Shown one piece after another: positions 57,301-64,000 of a stretch of 64,000 nt of DNA. The DNA comes from Amborella trichopoda. Its lineage: Eukaryota > Streptophyta > Magnoliopsida > Amborellales > Amborellaceae. Both the position numbers and the translations under genes were made by a program. The notes under the pieces were generated by a model that was given only the letters and a program-made list of their open reading frames with translations, searched no databases and had not been told where the DNA came from. The stretch covers positions 1,891,274 to 1,955,273 of the forward strand of contig NW_006497511.1 in NCBI RefSeq assembly GCF_000471905.2. Reading direction: 5' to 3'. Each line of letters begins with the position of its first letter. Within the stretch, counting starts at the first letter, position 1.

Positions 57301-59843
57301 ACCAACCGTGAGCACTTAAGCCCTTTAACAACTACTTTTCTTCATTCTACTCCCTCTCTCCCCCTGAGGAGTTCACTGCTGCCCCTTACAGATAGCCCAC
57401 TGGTGGAGCTTAAGGAAAGCCTGTGAAAGCAGTGAGTGAGGATTGGAGATACCGTGAGAAGTCAATGTAAGTGGGGTTAGTTTCTATGCATCCATAGTTT
57501 ATGTAAAGAACAAATATTTAGAATGGGTAAAATGGTAGAATGAAAATGTGAAGAATGGGTTAACATGAGGTTGAAATTTTAGCTTTTGTGCTTCTTAATG
57601 CCATGACTGTTTTTACCACATATATGATCTTTTTATTTATGGAAACTCATGAAATTGCTCATTATGAGACTCCTTATCATGAACAAGGTTCCAAGCCCAA
57701 AGCACGTGAATTTTCAGAACTGTGACCATTTTTGGATCAACGTGTTTGATGGACAAATGGCATCCAAATAGGACCAAACGTGTCTCGAATGAAAGGCATG
57801 TATGTCTAATTTAATTCTAATTTTTATGTCATGATGAAATTTTTCCTGTAAGAAAAGATATGGCCTAAAATGCCGAGGCATGACACTGCTCACAGTTGCT
57901 GCTAATTCCAGTAGCTAAGGCCCTCCTTGGGCAATGCTTTTGACCTAGCAAATGGTGTCCAAAAGCCTTAAAACTTCCACCATTAGAAAGGTTTATGAAT
58001 GTACTCAAATTTGTATTTTTGAGGTTTTTAAAATTTCCCACAAATTTTGAATTATGACCCGAAATACGCAAGTATGTCGTTGCGCACTGATGTAGGGAAG
58101 ATTTCTAGCAACTAATTCTCACCTTGTATTAAGCTATTGACCCATCAAATAGCCCCAATTTCTTTCAAATTACTATCTTTGTAAAGGTCTGTGTATTTGC
58201 TCAAAGTTTTATGTTTAAAGCATCTTGAAACTCCCCCTAATTCGGGAGCTACGCCCTTGCAAGAGGGGCATGTCGTTGTAACTTGTCACTGCATCATTTT
58301 ATGACCATGCGGCGCTAAGTTATCTTGATATATGATAAATGTGAATACCATATGATAAATTCCATGAGAATTCCATAAAGATATGTGAATGATGTCGTGT
58401 AAACTGCACTTTATGAGAAAGAGGGCCAACGAGTGCAATAGTGGTGAAATGAATTCATAATGAATGACAAATGCTACTGAGAGGGCTTAGGTGTAAATGC
58501 CATGTGAAAGCTTATGAAAGGCATGTCTTTTACCTACTGCTACGATGTTATGATGTTATAATGAAATATGATTCATCTTTATGATACATTTATTTATGAG
58601 AATGTGATTCATCCATTATGAGGCATTGTATTGGCCACTATGCCGTGGGACACTCACCAGTAGTGGATATTATTATGATACTATAATGAATTGGCCACTA
58701 CGCGATGGGACACTCACTGGTAGTGGATATTGTTGCGATACTGTGATTAATGACCAATGCTTATGTTGATATTGACCACTACACGGTGGGACACTCACCG
58801 GTAGTAGATACTGCTATGATATTGCCTCCTATGCGATGGGACACTCATCGGTAGTAAGGAAAGAGATGCCGGCATATCCCCTAACTTGCATAATAATAGG
58901 AACGGGATAAGGGAGAGGATAGACGCACCATATATTTATGAAATGAAATGATTGATGCCTTGCAAGATAAGGGCTTATCGAACCCCCAATGCACTCTGGG
59001 GACTGTGTGTGTGTTGAGGCCATTACGAAGTAGATTAACCCACTTGTCATTACCCTCCCTCCTGTACGATAGTAGAGGTCTTAAGAAATGGGAGTGGTTT
59101 AGCCTGGTGGATAGGGCCTCCACTGTAGGAGTAGGTGATTTAGGAAGTGAGCGGATAAGAATTTATTTTCTGTATAAGGAATGTTTAGTATTACAATGAT
59201 TGGATGATTAATGATTTCTCTTACTGAATGCTTATGATCACACCGATTTAAAGGTGACTGTCGTTTAAATGAAATGTTCATATTCGTTGCCTTAACCTGA
59301 TATTCATATATGCTCAACTATGACTTTATATTGATGAACTGTATTGTTTTCACACATGGATAGAACCACAACATATGCATGACACTAGACCTACTTATTG
59401 GGCTGTATAGACCATCTCATTATTTCTCCTCTCCTTGTAGATTGATAGTGAAAGGTGTGGGGCTGGATATTCGTGTTTGGCGGCTAGAAGACGAAGCAAG
59501 TGTTCCTGAAGAAGGTGCTTAGACATTCCTTATGTCTGGGCTGTTTGGCCCTGGTTTTATTTTGCTCTTGGTGGATATGTGTAATATTAGGCTTAAGTGC
59601 CCCGAACTGAATGTAATATTTTGAAAGATTTTTACATTAAGAATTTTGGTATGTGGATTTTTTCCTTACTCTTCTACTAGTTGAGTTTTTGTTCTAGTTC
59701 TTTTCCATGGTTTGCTCGATTATCAAAAATAAAGGCGTTGAGTCCACTCCTACTTGAGTGACAAATGTTACATTGGATCGCGAACCCACGCTCGATTGCC
59801 CGTCGCCGCATAAGGTATGGTGGTTGGGGGCGGGGTCGTGACA
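57301..59843 (+). repeat. LTR of probable Tekay/Del-type chromovirus (3' part certain, start unclear)
   Basis: It ends GGGGCGGGGTCGTGACA at 59843; a GTGACA end preceded by GGGTCG is the mirror of the TGTCACGACCC start typical of Tekay/Del LTRs. Inside are a GCCACTA...GGGACACTCACC minisatellite and an intron-like end (CTCTCCTTGTAG at about 59430), also usual for this type. I do not find the TG start or a primer-binding site after the end, so it is a 3' or solo LTR, or a truncated one. Confidence 0.55.
58631..58858 (+). repeat. Short minisatellite GGGACACTCACCGGTAGTGG
   Basis: Four units of 55-80 bp, each with a CCACTA, GCGATGGGACACTCA and GGTAGTGGATA series. The unit contains the dyad CCACTA...TAGTGG. 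Confidence 0.8.
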
Positions 59844-59859
59844 AAGGGACACCCCTCTC

Positions 59860-60480
59860 ATTGTCCACATGACCTAGCGACCAAGCCGCTAGTCAACCCT
59901 CAAGGGGTGGCCACAAGGCCAACCCACCTCTCCCTCAATCGACCGGTTGTTAGGCAACCGGTCCCCTCAAGCAGTGTGGCCACAAGGCCACCCCACCACT
60001 CCCTCACTTGACCGGCGGCCAAATCTCCAGTCCCCAAAAGTAGGGTGGCCACAAGGCCACCCCTCACCTCCCTCACTCCAGCAGTGGCCAGGCTAGCAGT
60101 CCACTCACCAAGGGTGACCTTAGGTGGCACTAAGGCCACCTCACTCTCACTCACTCACTCCACTGGTGGCTTGTTCGCTGTTCCACTCTCAAAACGGTGG
60201 CCTTAAGGCCACCCAACACCTCCCTCATTCCACCAACGGTCAGGTTGTTGGTCCACTCACCAAGGGTGGCCCCAAGGCCACCCCTTACCTCTCTGAGTTC
60301 ACCAATGGTTGGGCCATCGGTCCACTCTTTAAGGGTGGCCCTAAGGCCACCCCATTACACACTCATAAGACCAACGGGCAGGCCGTCAGTCCCTCTTCAA
60401 GAGTTGGCCCCAAGGACAACCCCTCATACTACAAACACAAGATCGGCGCCTAGCCGTTGAGTGGTCCTAAGGCCACCCCC
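59860..60480 (+). repeat. Palindrome-bearing ~60-75-bp tandem repeat
   Basis: About nine units each have a GGTGGCC-n-AAGGCCACC palindrome, a CTCCCTCA block and a GGTCCACTC block. The most perfect is GGTGGCCTTAAGGCCACC at 60196-60213, a full 18-bp palindrome. The plus frame 60124-60453 (GGPKATP repeats) is only open by virtue of the repeat. Confidence 0.85.
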
Positions 60481-60576
60481 AACACTCATAATATTCATGC
60501 ATCACACACACCCAAGGCTGGTGGCTAACCCACTTGTCCAAAAGCACTCGAGTGTGGCTCAAAAGCTACCTCACCT

Positions 60577-60597
60577 CACACACACACACACACACAC
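60577..60597. repeat. (CA)n microsatellite
   Basis: Twenty-one bases of uninterrupted CA dinucleotides. Confidence 0.95.
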
Positions 60598-61990
60598 TTA
60601 TCATTCTCTCATTGGTTTCAAGGGGCGATGTCGGCACCACAAGCCCACTAACACCTAAACCAATGCAATTCATCACACCCATGACTTAAGGTTGGGAGTA
60701 TCCAAAGCCCGACCCACTCCAGTACACCCACTTTATCGGCCTTTAACTAAGGTTACAAGCCCAAGGATGGCAGGAATGAAGACTGAGACACCTTTCGAGT
60801 ATGTCGTGAAGGACTGATACAACCATTCTGCTTTTAAAATGACCTGACCACCTTGACATTCAAACTTGGGAGTTGGTTGTCCCCAAGCTTGTGTCACAAC
60901 CATTTAAACCTCTCACCACTTGGTATTCTAAAACTTTCCCCAAGAGTACCACTTTTTCCATCCCATTGGATGCTCTGAACTGTGAATGCTTAAAACATGA
61001 ATGTTTAAACAAACATTAGATTCCAAAAAAAAAAATAGAGGACATCACAATCGGGGTAAAATTCACTCGTGTACTTCATATCATAAACACAAGCTTTATA
61101 TTTATACTGGGCACTAACCAATTTCAGTGGTTTAATCCTCTGTTACAATTTACATCAACTGAAGAAAAAAAATAGGATGAAAATCTTTGATTCTGGCCTT
61201 GAAACCTATACATTCATTTCTAAAAGAAGAAAATGCACATACATATCGAAAGGGAAAAGATAACATCGAGGGCATATCAGTCCATATACTTGTGGATATA
61301 TGTAGGAGTGTTATCCTTCGAGTCTGATTTTCCTAAGAGAATGGGTCTCAAATGAATTGTAGGAGACAATTATCTATCTTCGTGTCTTGAATATTTCACT
61401 CTCGTTTCGACCCTTAATTCTTATTGAGGCAAAACCTCCAAGAACACTTATCGCTATTAAACTATGTCTATCAAAATGTGTGACCCATCTTCAATCAAGA
61501 GGTCCCCCTTTTTGTACCGTTAAATTATGGTTTTTTAAGGGAAAACCATGCATATCCCATCTTCAAATCTTCACCCTCCATCTTTATCTTGGATTCATCC
61601 ATTCATTCGAATCACAAAGTATGCAGGGCGTAGTCCTTATCTTTATAAAGCGTTTACCTCTTGTATTTATCTTTTCACGATGTTGATCTCATTACTGGAT
61701 TGTTTACACAGATACAATCACTGACATTCATATTTGAATTTTAAATATTCGAATCTCATGATCTTGTGGGAGAAAAATTAGGGACTTGTCAGTGTTGTCA
61801 ATGGGCTGCAACCACTTCTCTTGTTCAACACAATTTATGATATACCTTTTAAGGGTTATAAAGCAAGGAGTCAAGAGTTCAATGGTGCTGATCTTATGAG
61901 AGAATTCCTTGTACTGAGGAAGAAATCCCCCTTTGGTAGCTTAATATCACATGATACCTAAAGATTTTAAGGCATTAACTGTCAGGCGAT
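60598..61990. other. Unassigned stretch
   Basis: I see no supported gene. 60660-61020 contains AAGCTTGGGGACAACCAAC on the minus strand, which resembles retroelement 3' ends, without an LTR to support it. 61020-61990 is A/T-rich with a 99-codon plus frame at 61387-61686 that has no motif I know. Confidence 0.4.
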
Positions 61991-62750
61991 GAGGATGATG
62001 AGTTAAGCTATCTCTGAGCAGCTTGAGATTGTCGATGAAGCAGTGATGGGTCAAGCCATCCTTGGGCAACTTGAGACTACTATTTATACTGAGATGGGTT
62101 AAGTCATCCCTAGGAAGCTTTAAGACTGTCGTTGATACTGTGGTCCATTAAGCCATCCATGGGCAGCTTTAACACTGCCTTTGATGGGTTAAGCCATCCC
62201 TGGGCAGCTTTAAGACTACCAGTGATACTGAGATGGGTTGAGCCATCCCTGTGCAGCTTTAAGACTACCTTTGAAACTGAGATGGGTTAAGCCATCCTAG
62301 GGCAGTTTTAAGATTGTCGTTGATGCTGAAATCGGTTAAGCCATCCCAGGGAAGCTTTAAGACTGCCTTTAAAACTGAGATGGGCTAAGCCATCCCTGGA
62401 CAACTTTAAGACTACCTTTGAAACTGAGATGGGTTAACCATCCCTGGGCAACTTTAAGACTGTCGTTGATACTAAGATGAGTTAGGCCATCCCTAAGCAG
62501 CTTTAAGACTGCCTTTGAAATTGAGATGGGTTAAGCCATCCCTGGGCAGCTTTAAGACTGTCGTTGATACGNNNNNNNNNNNNNNNNNNNNNNNNNNNNN
62601 NNNNNNNNNNNNNNNNNNNNNNNNNNNNNNNNNNNNNNNAGGCAACTTTAAGATTGCCTTTGAAACAGAGATGGGTTAAGCCATCCCTGAGTAGCTTTAA
62701 GACTAATATTGATACTGAAATGGGCTAAACCATCCTTGGGATATTACTAT
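61991..62750 (+). repeat. ~49-bp tandem repeat (GATGGGTTAAGCCATCCCTG)
   Basis: At least 13 visible units alternate GATGGGTTAAGCCATCCCTG then GGCAGCTTTAAGACTG then either TCGTTGATACT or CCTTTGAAACT, the two endings often taking turns. The unit holds the dyad GATGGNTTAAGCCATC. An assembly gap sits in the middle. Confidence 0.92.
62572..62639. other. Assembly gap of 68 N inside the tandem repeat
   Basis: Sixty-eight unknown bases. The place inside a tandem repeat suggests the assembler could not count the units, so the true length may differ. Confidence 0.99.
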
Positions 62751-63339
62751 ATGTCTTTCATCAAGCGTTCGTACTTAGCCTTATATGGGACTAAGTAATA
62801 TACTTATAAAACAAAGTATATTAATAACTCATCCATTGGTCATTCTCACCTTGATCTTTGTTAAGTATTCATTATAATGTAATTGGTCTTGTATAAGATA
62901 AAAAGTACACCCAACAAAACCTCGCCAGAAACTTCATGCATGAGAGAACCTCGAATGGTGGGTAACGTACGACCAATCTTAGGTGGACTTGTTGACATTG
63001 TATGTCTTAAATCCTCTTATCCCCAATTTCCCTCTGTGTCATCACTTCTAGGGAAAATACCCCTCGACTTCTTCACAGGATTCTATAAATCCATTGACTA
63101 CTTCAATTTCATCAGTTTATCTTCCAAGTGGTTTTCGACCCTTCACTTTCTTTAAGCATGTCTTCTCATGTTCCTCCTCATTGTTGTTAAACATCATTTT
63201 TTTAAATACTTGTATCCCCAATGTGAATAAGGAGAAAGCCAATAGTAACATGTTCCCACCGGTGCCCAAGACGCTGTCAAACCACAGGAACACTATAATA
63301 ATAAGTCTAAAAAAGGGTGACCTTTGAAGTAGTGTCAGA
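62751..63339. other. Unassigned stretch
   Basis: A/T-rich sequence without a supported gene. Two short frames (62883-63155 and 63094-63327) lack recognisable motifs. Confidence 0.4.
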
Positions 63340-64000
63340 ATGGCCTCAAATTGTATGATAAGCTAGCTTTGAATACCCTAAGGACACCTGTAAAGTTTCG
63401 TCATGTTCTAACGGTCATGTTCTGACGTGTTTTGTTATGATCAGGACGAAACTTAGTTTTCAAATCTAATTCCTTTCATGCTGAAAATGGACCCTATAAC
63501 TATAGTCCTATTTTTTGGGTCTGAAAACAGTACCAAACCACTGTCAATGGATCCAGAATGTCTAAAAACCCTCAGGTACTAAATTTTGGCTTAATCGAAC
63601 CCTCCGAGACCATTACGTCCTTAACTTACCATAAAATGGTGGGTTTTACATTTATGGAACTGTATTTCCTCATTATGGGATGATTTTCAAGTTCTCATAA
63701 CTCACTAGTTTTGAGTCCAATTAAGCTCAAATTCGAACGCAAGCCAGATCTCGACGACCCAATAGTTTTGACATATGATACGCGTTATGGCATGGCCTTA
63801 AACGAGAGAATTTCTTAAGAGAAGATGGTCTCAAAACAATAAAATTCAGATTTCATAAAATAAGAACATCCAATACTTTGATAGGCCATAGCTCAAGATC
63901 TCGATGTCGGATCGTTGCAAATATAGGTCCATTGCGACAGTGCTTGGAAAAGCTACAGTTTCGTATAATATTTATGTATGATCGAAGGCCGAATGACACG
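63340..64000 (+). repeat. Diverged LTR-like sequence related to B/C U3
   Basis: Blocks occur in the same order as in the first 500 bases of the B1 LTR: GTCAGAATGGCCTCAAATTG, GAAAATGGACCCTATAACTA, AAAACCCTCAGGTACTAAAT, TTTGGCTTAATCGAACCCTC and GTTCTCATAACTCACTAG. The spacing is similar, the identity low. The start is not sharp and the end lies outside the window. Confidence 0.45.

Noticed and set aside
60124-60453. 109-codon frame with GGPKATP repeats
   Set aside because: It is open because the minisatellite unit length is near a multiple of three here; there is no start context or non-repeat domain.
61387-61686. 99-codon frame considered as a host gene exon
   Set aside because: No motif, no splice context that I can support, and other frames of the same stretch look equally plausible.

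Overview
The window is a piece of a large, repeat-packed land-plant genome (most likely a seed plant; the species cannot be read from it). I find no host gene, tRNA, rRNA or CRISPR that I can support. Almost all of the 64 kb is Ty3/gypsy LTR retrotransposon DNA, mostly of the Tat/Ogre type: the polyproteins end in a YLKKYYP-type tail, carry a second archaeal-type RNase H after the reverse transcriptase, and the integrase has the NGLAE signature. Every coding region has stops, frameshifts or deletions, and paired LTRs differ at several positions per 50 bases by eye, so these are old, dead copies.

The backbone is a three-level nest. Outer element A (+ strand, 4094-55350) has LTRs at 4094-5420 and 53978-55350. 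Element C (- strand, 15048-51704) is inserted in the 3' non-coding part of A and is flanked by the 5-bp duplication CCTAC (15043-15047 and 51705-51709). Element B1 (+ strand, 27003-46008) is inserted inside the gag region of C and is flanked by GTGAC (26998-27002 and 46009-46013). Removing B1 joins the C gag (47866-46014) to its second zinc knuckle and pol (27002-22150). Removing C joins the two halves of the 3' region of A.

Left of A, positions 1-2628 hold the leader and LTR of a second A-family element in the opposite direction, so the two face each other head to head. A short copy of the 3' end of A (3778-4093) directly abuts the left LTR of A, which means this LTR is shared between two tandem copies. 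Right of A lie a decayed reading frame (55351-56248), a fragment of a B-type element (56407 to about 57300, - strand), an LTR that looks like the Tekay/Del chromovirus type (to 59843), a palindrome-bearing minisatellite (59860-60480), and a 49-bp tandem repeat with a 68-base assembly gap (61991-62750). The window ends in a diverged LTR-like stretch.

The most unusual signals are these: a GGCGACAC...GTGTCGCC hairpin motif repeated more than 20 times in A-family LTRs, leaders and a 3' tandem array; the lack of any protease domain in both B1 and C; a 540-bp inversion across the integrase of B1; B and C LTRs that share both ends but have swapped middles filled with minisatellites; and 4.7-4.9 kb repeat-rich 3' tails kept in both B1 and C. 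No coherent new cellular system is visible.
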